Of a DNA stretch of 64,000 nt, positions 20,212 through 30,100 are shown one piece after another. A program made the translations under genes and the position numbers. Numbering within the stretch: position 1 is the stretch's first letter; each line of letters opens with the position of its first letter. The notes beneath the pieces were generated by a model. That model saw nothing but the letters and a program-made list of their open reading frames with translations, ran no database searches and had not been told where the DNA came from. Origin of the DNA: Ustilago trichophora (Eukaryota; Basidiomycota; Ustilaginomycetes; Ustilaginales; Ustilaginaceae); assembly GCA_900323505.1 (NCBI GenBank), contig OOIN01000015.1:434001-498000 (forward strand), in the 5' to 3' direction.

Positions 20212-21072
20212 GTGATGGTCTCAATGAGAACGGTACCGCGGATGGTGCCTCGGGGCATCTTGATGTAGTCCTGCGAGAGGTTGAAGACGTCGTTCCAAAG
20301 ACGGGCCTCGAGGTGGCTCTCCATCTTGGGAAGGTAGAAGTAAGGACCAAAGCCGGATCGGACGAGCTCGTGAGCGTTGTGGAAAAAGTAGAGACCAAAG
20401 TCGACGAGCGAGCCAGACATGGGCTTGCCATCGACGACAATGTGCTCCTCGTTCAGGTGCCAGCCACGAGGACGGACGAGGAGGACAGCAGTCTGGCCCT
20501 GGGGCTTGAGCTTGTACTCCTTGCCGTTGCTCTGCTTGAAGTCGATGGTGCGGTTGATGGCGGCGCGCATGTTGACCTGGCCGTCCATGAGGTTGGCCCA
20601 GGTGGGCGAGGTCGAGTCCTCAAAGTCAGCCATGTAGGTGTATGCGCCTGAGTTGAGAGCGTTGATCACCATCTTTCGGTCGACGGGACCAGTGATCTCG
20701 ACACGTCGGTCACGGAGACCAGGAGCGGGAGGAGCACACTGCCAAGTGGCATTGTTACGAATGTGGGCGGTCTCGGGGAGGAAGTCGGGAAGAGCACCGC
20801 CGTCAAACCTTGCCTGTCGAAGCTGACGAGCCTTGAGGAGCGATTGGCGAGTGCTGTCGAACGATCGGTGGAGAACGGCCAAGAACTTGAGGGCCTCGGG
20901 GGTGAGGATGGAGGCCTGCTCACCCTCGATCTTGCCTGTTCAGTGGAGCAACGGCGTGACGTGACAAAAAGGGAAAAGGTCAGCGTTCTGTCCAGAGCGT
21001 GGTAGCAACGGGAGTGAATGTAAAGACCCGCCAAGGTTACTTACCGAGCACGCGGACGCCTTCGACGGACAT
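19365..21072 (-). CDS. MLS1: Malate synthase (glyoxylate cycle), two exons
   Basis: Condenses acetyl-CoA and glyoxylate to malate, allowing growth on C2 compounds and fatty acids. Exon 1 is 21045-21072 ([10 protein letters not shown], split codon); donor GTAAGT; intron 20936-21044 (109 bases) ending AACAG; exon 2 is 19365-20935. The spliced frame gives 532 residues, normal for fungal malate synthase, and restores the conserved start [19 protein letters not shown]. Signatures: [41 protein letters not shown] and LWSWVYH. The C-terminus is ARI, which fits the permissive peroxisomal PTS1 pattern (S/A/C)(K/R/H)(L/M/I) but is not SKL. A frame call starting at MAVLHRSFD (20882) misses the true N-terminus. 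Confidence 0.96.
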
Positions 21073-23272
21073 GTTGACTATGCTGATTTGTCTTTTTGGG
21101 GAGTTTGGTGTGGATTCCTGTTCTGGATGTAGCGAGCTGAAGGGATGTCAGCCAGGACGAGAGGAAAGGATGTAGAAAGGTTGAGGTATGGGGTAGAGTC
21201 TTGGATGGAAGGTGTTCAAGGAGAGACGTTGGACTATATACTCTGAGGCACCAGAAGGCGAGGTTGCCCGCGATCGCAATCAAACCAACTTGTGCCACCA
21301 CCTTGTCCGGCTGCTGCTGGTTCAAGTGTGGAGAAAAATGGCGGCGGCCAACAGGCTTCCGGAGTGAAGCCGGGGCAGAGAGGCAAAGTGCCCGTTGCAA
21401 CCGGTCTGACGGCCAGAATCGGCAACTGGCTCTGAGACAGAGAGAGAGAGAGAGAGAGGCTCAAGCAGAGCGTGAAATGCAGCGAGCGAGGGCTGTCCAG
21501 CGGTAGAGCCAACGCCAATTTTTCAATCCTCTTCCTCCACTCATCTCTTGAAAGCGGACACTGCTCTGGCGCCTCTAGAATTTAGTCGGGTCAAATGGAA
21601 ATAATGTCCAGTTGGATCGACCGCTTGCCCGCTTGAGCGCCTGCATCACCGTTTTTTTCGAGCTTTGCCTGTTTGCCGGAATGTCACCCGAGCCAAGGCT
21701 GCTGCTGACCATCGAATTCTTGGTCTCTGTAGGTCTCATCCTTCTCTCCAATCCAGCGAGTTGAAAGCAGCAGCAAGGCTAAGGCGACGCTAGGCCAGGT
21801 TAGCAACAGATCGCTCTCACACTCTAGGCAGATTACAAGGTTGAAGCAAATCGATTTGGCCCAGCATGAAGGTGTCGTAACGTGGTCTGTTGCTGGCTAC
21901 CAAACTGCTCTCTTGACACCATCGCTGTGAGGGAGGCCTTGAAATCATCTCTTTTGGAAATCGAACCAATGGTGAAGGAAGGATCTGCGGTTGCTGGCTT
22001 TTGGCTCGCCCCAGTCTCCGATGATCCAATGAGACCGCCTTCCGATATCTTGACCAGGCTTCTTTGCAGATTTGCTGCCCGTCTCATGCACTTGCATGAT
22101 CTTCTTGAGTACTTGTTCATCCAATGAGTTCGTTTGCTCTGCCCCACAGATCTCCTTATCTAGTCTCCCCCTTTACAGTACCACAAACGAGTGGACAGTA
22201 ACGTGGTCACTCCCTGTACACAACCGGAATGGACTCTGACCGTCATCGTCAGCAATGTGTCATGTGGTGCCAGGCGAGCGCGGGGTAAAAGCTAGCAGCA
22301 TACCTAACGTTGTGCGCTTGGCATCCACAGAAAAGGAGTGGTCTCGCGCACAAGCGGTCCAAAGCGTCCAAACCAGACCGTCTGATCCGAAGCTTCCGGC
22401 TGGCATTGACCAAGCTTGGGCCGAGCCGAGTCGGCGTCTACGTCAGGATCAAAGACCTCTTCCCAACCACGACCCAAAGATCATAAGCGCCTATCCTCCT
22501 TGAAAATCACACAGAAACGCACACGAGTTGTGAGAGTAAGTACCGTGCTCGTGGACAGCGTCAAGAGTAGTGTGGTGCCGCATGTGGAGGCAAATCCGTG
22601 AAAAATGGGCGAGGGCCTCTGTCGCTCAAGGGCGTAGCGGATCAAAGGTGACTTCCGTAGATTCCGCCAACTTCTCCTTCCGATAAAATCGGTTCTACGC
22701 TATGCTGACTCTCGTGCGAATACGCATTGCTCATTCGTATCTGGCGATGGCCAATTCAGATCTTGCCCGATCAATGGTCAAACCTTCGTTCTCTCAAGGC
22801 TCACCCAAACACATACGCTGAACAGAATGCTTATGTGATGTCGGCCATGTTCACTCCGATCTGATAAGGCTATTTGTCTGGCGCGTCGTTATGACGATAC
22901 AATACTCCTCAGGCAGAGCAGCTGATTCCAAATAGGTGCGCATCGCAATATGTGTAGGTCCTCCCAAGTCTCATACTAAAGATATCTGTTCATGCCCAGC
23001 TCAAACCAACTTTCCTTCCTTTATGTCGACGTCGGCTGCCCTCGATTCAAATAGCATTCTCTGTGCCTGAGGGTTTCCAGGCGCCTGCCCACCAATCTTC
23101 GCAATTGCGGTATCACTCCTCTCACAGGAGACAAACCTCCCAAACTCGAACCACTCTGCAGTCTTAGCCACAATCGTGTTCTCTTTTGTATCTGTCGAGC
23201 AGTTGTGATTGAGGCGATACTAATACAAGCAACGGTCAATGCAACCAGTGGCTAGGTGCTGATGCCTCAGCT
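21073..23272. other. Intergenic region upstream of malate synthase and downstream of thioredoxin
   Basis: About 2.2 kb. The first few hundred bases hold the malate synthase promoter and a short GA repeat near 21440. The rest (21500-23270) has only short frames on both strands, the longest about 100 codons (21833-22147 minus; 21882-22127 plus). None has recognisable motifs or a convincing splice pattern. Confidence 0.45.
21235..21240 (-). promoter_or_regulatory. Candidate TATA box of malate synthase
   Basis: On the minus strand the sequence reads CAGAGTATATAGTCC, with TATATA about 165 bases before the malate synthase ATG. A similar GAGTATATA element precedes the thioredoxin gene. The assignment rests on sequence and position only. 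Confidence 0.45.
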
Positions 23273-23952
23273 CTAGAGGGAGCTCGAGACCTTGCTGATA
23301 CCAGCCTGTGATGCGGAGATGAGAAACGTAAGCGAGATGATGGCGAAACGTCAGCAAGTGTATCCTTTACATCCAATGAGGAAGAACGACAGACATGGCT
23401 TCTCAAGCTGGTCTACGAGCGACTCGGCGAGGTCTCCACAAATGTCGCTTGATTGTGAAGCCAGATCGTTCGTCGTGCATCGCAGCTCAAACTTACCTGG
23501 AGGGCAGAGGGGTTGGCACCGACGACCTTCTCGATAGCCTGACCCTTGTGGAAGAAGACAAAGGTGGGCATGGCCTGGATACCGACCTCCTGGGCAATCT
23601 TTTCCTGGACGTCGACGTCGACCTTGTAGAAGCCGAGCTTCTCACCGGCGGGGGTGTCCGAGATCTTCTCGAAGATGGGGCCGATGACCCTGCAGGGACC
23701 GCACCAGGTGGCCCAGAAGTCGATGACGATGGGCTTGTCGCCGTTGATCTATTCGAGTCCAAAACGAAGTTCGAGAAGCAGCGAGGCAGTGACAGACACA
23801 ATGAGAAGAAAGGTGCATAAAAGTAGGGTCAGTCACTGTGCAACTACATCATGCTACGGTGCAGGTATATGAATCTCAGCGAATCCTGTAGCTGCAATTC
23901 CACTTACGAGAGTCTGGAACTCCTCGAAGGACTCGATAGCCTTGACAACCAT
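23273..23952 (-). CDS. Thioredoxin, three exons
   Basis: Reconstructed from splice sites: exon 1 23908-23952 (MVVKAIESFEEFQTL), intron 23749-23907 (GTAAGT...AATAG), exon 2 23497-23748, intron 23306-23496 (GTAAGT...ATCACAG, with CTGAC branch point), exon 3 23273-23305 (AGISKVSSSL, stop). All junctions are in phase and give 109 residues, the standard thioredoxin length. Exon 2 carries the active site WCGPC within DFWATWCGPCRVIGP and the cis-proline loop AMPTFVFFHKG. It is a cytosolic-type disulfide reductase fed by thioredoxin reductase; no targeting peptide is visible. It is divergent from the AN1 gene, with a TATA-like element about 80 bases upstream. Long plus-strand frames over this gene are antisense shadows. 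Confidence 0.95.
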
Positions 23953-24662
23953 TGTGAATATGCGATGAGGGGTTGATAGGTGGTTTGGTTTTGACGGTAA
24001 GGCAAGATGGTGTCGAAGCAGGGCAAGTTATATACTCGACTGGCCTGACAAACGTGCCATCTGATCCTTAATCTGCACCACGCGGCTCACCTCTCCGTGT
24101 TGCTTCTCGGCCATCAAAAAACTGAGGCTCACGGACGTATCACCGCGACCTTTTTTTCGACTGATCTGTTGCTGCCGCCGCTTCTTTTCTTAGACTAGAA
24201 AGGCTCCATCGCGTTCCAAATTCTTGATCGGCGAATGGCCTATCCAAAAGCACGTCAGCGACACCCCGATTTGGTGGCGAGCGCGGCGAACTACTGTGTA
24301 TCAGCGGCGGCTAGTTTCCTGAATATCGGACTTTAGCTTTGACAGTTTGCACATCGCGATTCGTCTAGAGGTTCGATTTTTTTTTCTTTCGCAGTGTTAG
24401 ACTACCGGCGTTTTCTGTCTGCTGTATAGCCGCCGCCAAAGGCCGAACGAGGGCTTGGTTGGGACATCAAACTCTGTCATACGAGCCATCATATCGCCGA
24501 CCGAGTCAGACCCTGAAGCTGGAGTCCTTCTGTCACCGGCGCTACGGAGGCACGGATGCGCCATCGAGCATCATTAAGAAGTATCTCGGTCCTTCTACAA
24601 CAGTCCTAGCCCGGCTCGACCTTTTGAAGCGCACCCGACGAGGCCAAGGGACCTTGCTCAAC
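23953..24662. other. Shared upstream region of the divergent thioredoxin and AN1 genes
   Basis: About 710 bases. It holds the thioredoxin TATA-like site and T runs near 24150 and 24376. The frame of the AN1 gene is open leftward to 24459, but that part (rich in Arg, Thr, Ser) does not resemble the family, so I treat it as leader. Confidence 0.5.
24029..24034 (-). promoter_or_regulatory. Candidate TATA box of thioredoxin
   Basis: The minus strand reads CGAGTATATAACTTG, with TATATA about 80 bases before the ATG at 23952. The nine-base core GAGTATATA is identical to that upstream of malate synthase. Confidence 0.5.
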
Positions 24663-25166
24663 ATGGAGATCGGCGAGCACTGCGCATTCTCAACCTGTGG
24701 ACGCCTCTCGTTCCTTCCCGTATCCTGTCCACTCTGCACGACCACATTCTGTGAATCGCACTTCCTCCCTGAACAGCATAGCTGCACCAAAGCCGCTTCC
24801 ACAAGCACAATTCTCAGCGACGACGAGCTTCTACGTCGAATCGCATCCACAGGATCATCTGGACGCTTGCCATGTCAGAAGCGTGGATGCAAGAAACTCA
24901 GCTTCGAAGTCGAAAAGCAATCCACCTCTGCTTCGAGCTCGAGCCAAGTCCCACCAGCACCGTCAAGAAGAGCCTTCACCCATGCAGCTCCCCGCTGCGA
25001 GAGATGTAAGGGTCTCTTTTGCGCCACTCATCGATCGGCGCCCAGCCATGGTTGTACGGCACCTGCACCATTGACAGAAGGTCAGCTGAAGATCAAGGCC
25101 ATGGAAGAGCGCAAGAAGAAGGCGGCAGCTATTCTTGCCAAGAACTTCCCCAACCGTAAAACATAG
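24663..25166 (+). CDS. AN1-type zinc-finger protein with two AN1 domains
   Basis: A 167-residue protein starting MEIGEHCAF, the usual first residues of two-AN1 proteins of the ZFAND2/Cuz1-like type. Finger 1 has ligands in CAFSTC, CPLC, FCESH and QHSC, matching C-x4-C-x9-C-x2-C-x4-C-x2-H-x5-H-x-C. Finger 2 has CQKRGC, then after a Ser-rich insert CERC, FCATH and SHGC. The C-terminus is a basic helix (KIKAMEERKKKAAAIL). Family knowledge: such proteins link to the proteasome, Cdc48 and stress responses such as arsenite. The specific role here is not shown. An upstream in-frame Met (24459) is possible but less likely. Confidence 0.85.
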   Translation: MEIGEHCAFSTCGRLSFLPVSCPLCTTTFCESHFLPEQHSCTKAASTSTILSDDELLRRIASTGSSGRLPCQKRGCKKLSFEVEKQSTSASSSSQVPPAPSRRAFTHAAPRCERCKGLFCATHRSAPSHGCTAPAPLTEGQLKIKAMEERKKKAAAILAKNFPNRKT

Positions 25167-25419
25167 CAACTCAGTATGGAAGAGACCTTTTCGGTTCGCT
25201 TCTTGTACACTTCGACACGCACATACAGCTGCTTGCCACCAATGAACGCTCTCTTTGTTTTCTGCATTCATCCAAGATACCCTCACAATCAGCCACCTCA
25301 TCCTCAACTTCATGGTTAGCATCGCATTCAACCCCATCCTCAGTCTCGTCTGTGCGTGAAGCTAAATGTGTGGATTGCCAAGTGAAGCTGCTGTATGAAA
25401 GACCGAAGGCAGCAGGATC

Positions 25420-25972
25420 TCATGCTTTGCCGTGAAGAATCTTGTTCACCTCCTCACAGCTATCAGCAGTTACGCAGAAAGTGCCTCCAAGATCGAGTGC
25501 TGCATCGACACCATCGAACGTGCCACCGGCTCGTTGTGCGTGATCCTTGGCCGCCGAGCTCGTATCCTTGAACGAGCATCGGATCTGTTGTGGGAAAGGG
25601 CAAGGGCAGTGCGAAGGCTTGGCGACGCAGGATAGAGTTCGAGGACACAGGTATTGTGTACACTGAGCGGCGTCTACTCTTGCTTCGAACCAGGTTGCGT
25701 CGCCCGACTGAGATGCCATCGTGGAAGAACAGAGAGCGAGGGAGAGTCAGCAAACGATGCTCGATGCCAAAGCGGCTCGAAAGCTGGAGAGGAGAAGAGA
25801 GGATCTGCTAGCTTACCGGTGGAGGTTCTTGCTCCCTCTGTTGAAACATGGATCCGCCTCCATTGCCTCCGAAGAACTGTTGGAAGAATTGCGCCTGTAC
25901 AGGGGTCCACAGCATCAGCTGCACCGCCAGTAGCAGCGCTAATGGCCAAGAGTATGCGAGCAGCCTTGACAT
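25420..25972 (-). CDS. LCL2: LCL2-like secretory-pathway protein (long chronological lifespan protein 2), two exons
   Basis: Exon 1 is 25817-25972, beginning [17 protein letters not shown], a signal peptide with likely cleavage after VQA, followed by QFFQQFFGG. The intron is 25708-25816 (GTAAGC...CATCTCAG, with CTGAC branch point). Exon 2 is 25420-25707, beginning [12 protein letters not shown]. Phase is kept and the product is 147 residues. The Cys-rich motif [13 protein letters not shown] followed by CPCPFP, and a late FCV, match the fungal LCL2 family, whose yeast member is linked to ER function and lifespan. The molecular activity is unknown. It is divergent from NAF1, with 440 bases between the start codons. 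Confidence 0.85.
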
Positions 25973-26412
25973 GCTTGATCGTCGATGATATCAAGCACCT
26001 CGCAATAGATCGTCAGAGAGGTTGTGTTGGCCTTGGTTTAACTTGGTATGGTGTTGCGTACAGTAGCATGGGGGAAGAGCTCTGTGCGGCCGGCACGGTC
26101 GACTCCAGCGTGGAAGGGTCCAAAGTCCGTCTTCCGACATCCGACATCCTAAACTCGCAAAAAGAAAAAAGTGGAATCTTCAGCTGCAGCAACGCTCTCT
26201 TGAGAAGGGCGTACAAAATTTAAAGGCAACCTGCAGCTGCAAAATTTACCGGCTGCATACAGCAGTACAAGAGGCATAAGCCAGCAGGAAGAGCTTCATT
26301 TACCGACTTCTAAAGGCTCGACTTCCTTCATCTACCACCACAAACCAGATCAGTCTATCCAGTATCACCGCGGCTCAGCATATAGCATTGGGCGCAGAGG
26401 GACATTCGCATC
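25973..26412. other. Shared upstream region of divergent LCL2 and NAF1
   Basis: 440 bases between two start codons. No other frame is supported, and no clear TATA box is seen in either direction. Confidence 0.5.
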
Positions 26413-29259
26413 ATGTCCAACGAAGGAGCGGGCAACCAGCTTGCTAGCACAGCAGATGCGAAGCAAGAAGAGCATACTACAAGTGGCGTTGCTACGACGT
26501 CAAGCACAGATGACCAGAACGACATGGTCGGGACCAGCGAAGCGGCGGAGAAGGAGGAGCCCACTGAGGGAGAATCAGCTCAGGCACTAGCAGCTACAGC
26601 AGAGGAAGCTGCGACCCCACCGGTGGCGGTCGAGTCAGCAGTTCCAGAAGAGGACATGAACACCATCGATTCAGCGATGCCGACCGAAGCAACTTTGACC
26701 ACAGAAGCAACGCCATCAACAAGCCCTGCCACTGCATCTCAACCGTTGGACCCATCTCTCACCAAGACGGAAGAGCCAAGATCTCCAGCTGAGGAAGCAA
26801 AGCCAGACACCGCAGCTGAACACGATGACGCGGACTTTGTGCCACCTGATATGGAGCACATCGTTAGCACAGGAGCGACGCAAGACGGCGCATCGTCGAT
26901 GCAAGCACTACGAGAGCTGGTCGCTCAAGCACGAGCATCCTCGGGGCAACCGCGTGAAGCCTTGCCCCCAGGATTCGGCGATGATGACGATGAAGACGAG
27001 GCGAGCTCCTCACCTCGGGCGACTCAAGCGCAGCGCGGAGAGAAGCGCAAGGCAGAAGCAGAGCTCGAAGAACTCGTCCAGTCAAGCGCCGGAATCGACG
27101 AGGTGAAAGCAGCTGCCGAAAAGAGTCAGCATCCAGAGACAAAGACGTTATTGCAAAAGGCGCTTTCATCCATCTCTGGTCTCGTTTCGCGTCGGCCAAA
27201 GGCGGATCCTGTTGCAGCGACGTCGTCTTCATCAGCGCAATCCGAGCTGCCGGAATCTGAAGGCACAGGGGTTGATTCAAGCGATGAGAGCGATGACAGC
27301 TCCGACTCGGACTCGTCAAGCAGTGGCGACTCCTCCGACGATGAGGATGAAGATGAAGGAAACGATGCTCGCAGTGTCGGGTTGGCACTAGCAGGAGACG
27401 ATGACGATGACGAAGAGGGTGGCGGTGCGAGCGGAAGCACCGCACCTGCTACGAAGAACGAAATTCTTGCACCTGACGTCGAGCAACCGAGAGTACAAGA
27501 GCTGACAGATGGAGAAAAGCAGACGCTGCGAAAGCTCGGCAAAGTGCACTCTATCGTCGACAGCGTGGTCGTGGTCGAGCAGGATGTCCAACAATCGAGC
27601 AAGCAACCATCGGATTCGGCCAATGCCAGCTCGGTTCCCATCGACAGCACAGGGCGACAAGGAGAACGCGAGGGCGAATACAGCGTGCTGGATACGGGTA
27701 GCTTGTTGTGTTTCGAAGATGGAAAGGTGCTTGGCCTGGTGTTTGAGACGTTTGGATCGATTCACAATCCCATGTACTCGATCCGATTCTCTTCCGCCGC
27801 GGCAATTGATCGGGAAGTGGTCAAGACAGGCAAGGGTGTGTTCTACCTTCCTGCTCAAAGCACGTATGTTCTCACGCAGCTGCTGCGGTCGATGAAGGGT
27901 AGCGATGCCAGTAACATGTGGGACGAAGAGGTTGCCGAGGACGAGATCGACTACTCGGACGACGAACAGGAGGCGGAAGCTAAGCGCCGTGCCAAGGCGA
28001 TCCGCTCCGGCAAGGTGGATGACCAAGGCAATCCTATCGGAGCTGCTGGTGGACGCGGCAACAAGCGTCAGAAGCAAGGTGGAGGCCAAGCTTCCCAACC
28101 TCCTTCGAACCATCCAGCAAATGGATCCTCCAAGCAGCGATCCGGGCAAGGCAATAGCGGCTTCATACCTGTTCAACAGAGCCATCACAGCCGTCCTCCC
28201 AGCCATCCTTCCATATCTCAACCGAGACGCAACGTTGGCGGTGCTAGTCTGCCTCATCCCCCAGCGCCTGTCGGCCCCGCATCTCTCGGCCCAGCATTCC
28301 CTCATATAATTGCCTCTTTGCCTCGCAAACCGTCCGCCGGCCTTCCGTCGAAACCCAACTTCCAGTCTGAAGTGACTCGCACATCCTCTGAGATCAGCAA
28401 CGGAAACGTGACACCCGACTCGCAGTCAGCACCGACAGCTCCTAGATCGAGGATGAGTACCGCAGAAGGCACACCTGGCGGCCAGAGCCACAGCAGGATG
28501 CACAGTGCAGCCAGCGGATTGCCAGCCAAACCAGTCGATGCAGCAGCGGCAGCAGCAGCAGCAGCAGCAGCAGCGTCGCCATACCGAGGCCAAGCAGCGG
28601 TTGTTGGTGCGTCATCGCCACCGCATCCATCTCGTCCGGCGTCTATGGGGCGTCCTGGTCCTGCACCTGCACCTACTGGAGCCTATCCTCACCAAGGCTC
28701 GCCGAGCTGGTATGCGGGCTCAGGATCAGCACCATCCAGCACTCCTGCCTCGCCGGCGGCACCATCTCAACACGCTGGACCACGGGTCTCGGCAGCATAC
28801 AGCCCGGGAAGTGGACCAGCAGCGCCAGTAGCAGTCCAAGGAGGAGGTCACTATAATCCCGCCTACGCAGCTCACTGGCAGCAACACGGCGCTGCTGTTG
28901 CTCCTCCATCGCATCCTTCCGCGGGTATGCCTTGGAACGCGCCACAGGCAGCATACCATCCACCAGCTCTGCACATGGCACCCGGTGCGATGAGCCAACA
29001 GCCACCATATGGAGGGTATGGCGCCCCCCACGGCGGCAACTACGGCGGTGCTGCTCCATGGAACGGCCAGACATATCCTGGATCGCACTATCCGGGCTAC
29101 ACAGATGCAGCAGCTGCAGCGAATCAGCATTACGCTACAGCAGGCCACGGCAGCCAGGGTCATTACAATGCTTCTGCCCAAGCTTATGGATATGGAGGCT
29201 ATCCAGCAGCGCAGGGAGGTGGTGGTGGAGATGCATACAGTGCGTATCGTTACGGTGCA

Positions 29260-29293
<34 letters not shown>

Positions 29294-29373
29294 GTAGTGG
29301 TGGCAGTGCAGCAGCACCGCCAGCGCAAGACAGCTACGATCCTCGCAGCCCTTCAATGGGAGGAGGCAGGTAG
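26413..29373 (+). CDS. NAF1: H/ACA ribonucleoprotein assembly factor NAF1
   Basis: A 986-residue protein with the NAF1 core at about residues 364-517: ELTDGEKQTLRKLG, SIVDSVVVVEQ, VLDTGSLLCFEDGKVLG, VFETFGSIHNPMYSIRF, GKGVFYLP, then DASNMWDEE. This is the Gar1-like domain that binds Cbf5 during nuclear assembly of H/ACA snoRNPs; Gar1 later replaces it. The N-terminus is Ala/Thr/Glu-rich with an acidic Ser/Asp tract before the core. The C-terminal 450 residues are low-complexity Pro/Gly/Tyr/Gln/Ala with two Ala runs (28539-28575 and 29262-29291). The protein is longer than yeast Naf1 (492 residues) because of these flanks. One exon. Confidence 0.92.
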
Positions 29374-30100
29374 CAGCAGAGCCATCGGATAGCAACCATG
29401 GCTTTGATCAGACGCACAGACCTCTTTGCGCGCAGCGGCAGCATTGGGCCCTGCTTCGGCATCTCGTCAGTGTAGTATAAAATATTGTAACTCGACGTTT
29501 CTGTAATCTATACACTCCTATCTCGGCCCTTCCGATGCAGAACCAAAGGTCTCATCCACCTTTGAGTAGAGTGACAACAAACTGCTCCATTTTGATGTGA
29601 TTACAGTACAGTATGATTGTGGTCGTAAAGTTGGAGAATTGAAAAGAGAGTTGAGGCTCAAACCAGCTGCTTCATTCGAAATCTTAATTTGGCGCAGCAA
29701 CGCGCAGACAAGTCCCTTTGTCTTTGCTGCGCAACTGACGACGCAAAGTGACAAAGCGCCCATTCTTCTTTGTCTTCATTCTCAAATCGTAGCTTCTTTT
29801 CATCTCTTTTGCTTCTTACCTCCATCATTCGCATTCAAACTTCGTTCTCGCCATCATACACCCTTTCCTCTGCCCTTCAAGTCTCGTTCCCTCCATCCTT
29901 CCGTCATCATCCCTCAGCCAGCATCTTTGCTATCTTCAACATTTCATCCCACTTCGAGCCTCTTTCCGTCGTTTCTCGACTCACCATTTTTCCATTTTTT
30001 GTCTCTCAGGCCATAGCTCAAATCTTCAAACATCCTCGGCGTTATCCCCATTTCTCAACCCCACCGCCATCGCCTCTACACTTCCGATTTCAAGAGCGCA
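29374..30100. other. Intergenic region between NAF1 and the API5-like gene
   Basis: About 730 bases. The right half is strongly C/T-rich (29770-30090), typical of a fungal transcription start and leader. No gene or RNA is supported. Confidence 0.5.

Noticed and set aside
19383..20651. 422-codon plus-strand frame over malate synthase
   Set aside because: It is antisense to conserved catalytic sequence.
23395..23820. 141-codon plus-strand frame
   Set aside because: It covers thioredoxin exon 2 in antisense; the minus strand shows WCGPC and proper splice sites.
24360..24385. GGTTCGATTTTT resembling a tRNA B box and terminator
   Set aside because: No A box, acceptor stem or anticodon arm can be drawn in the preceding 75 bases.
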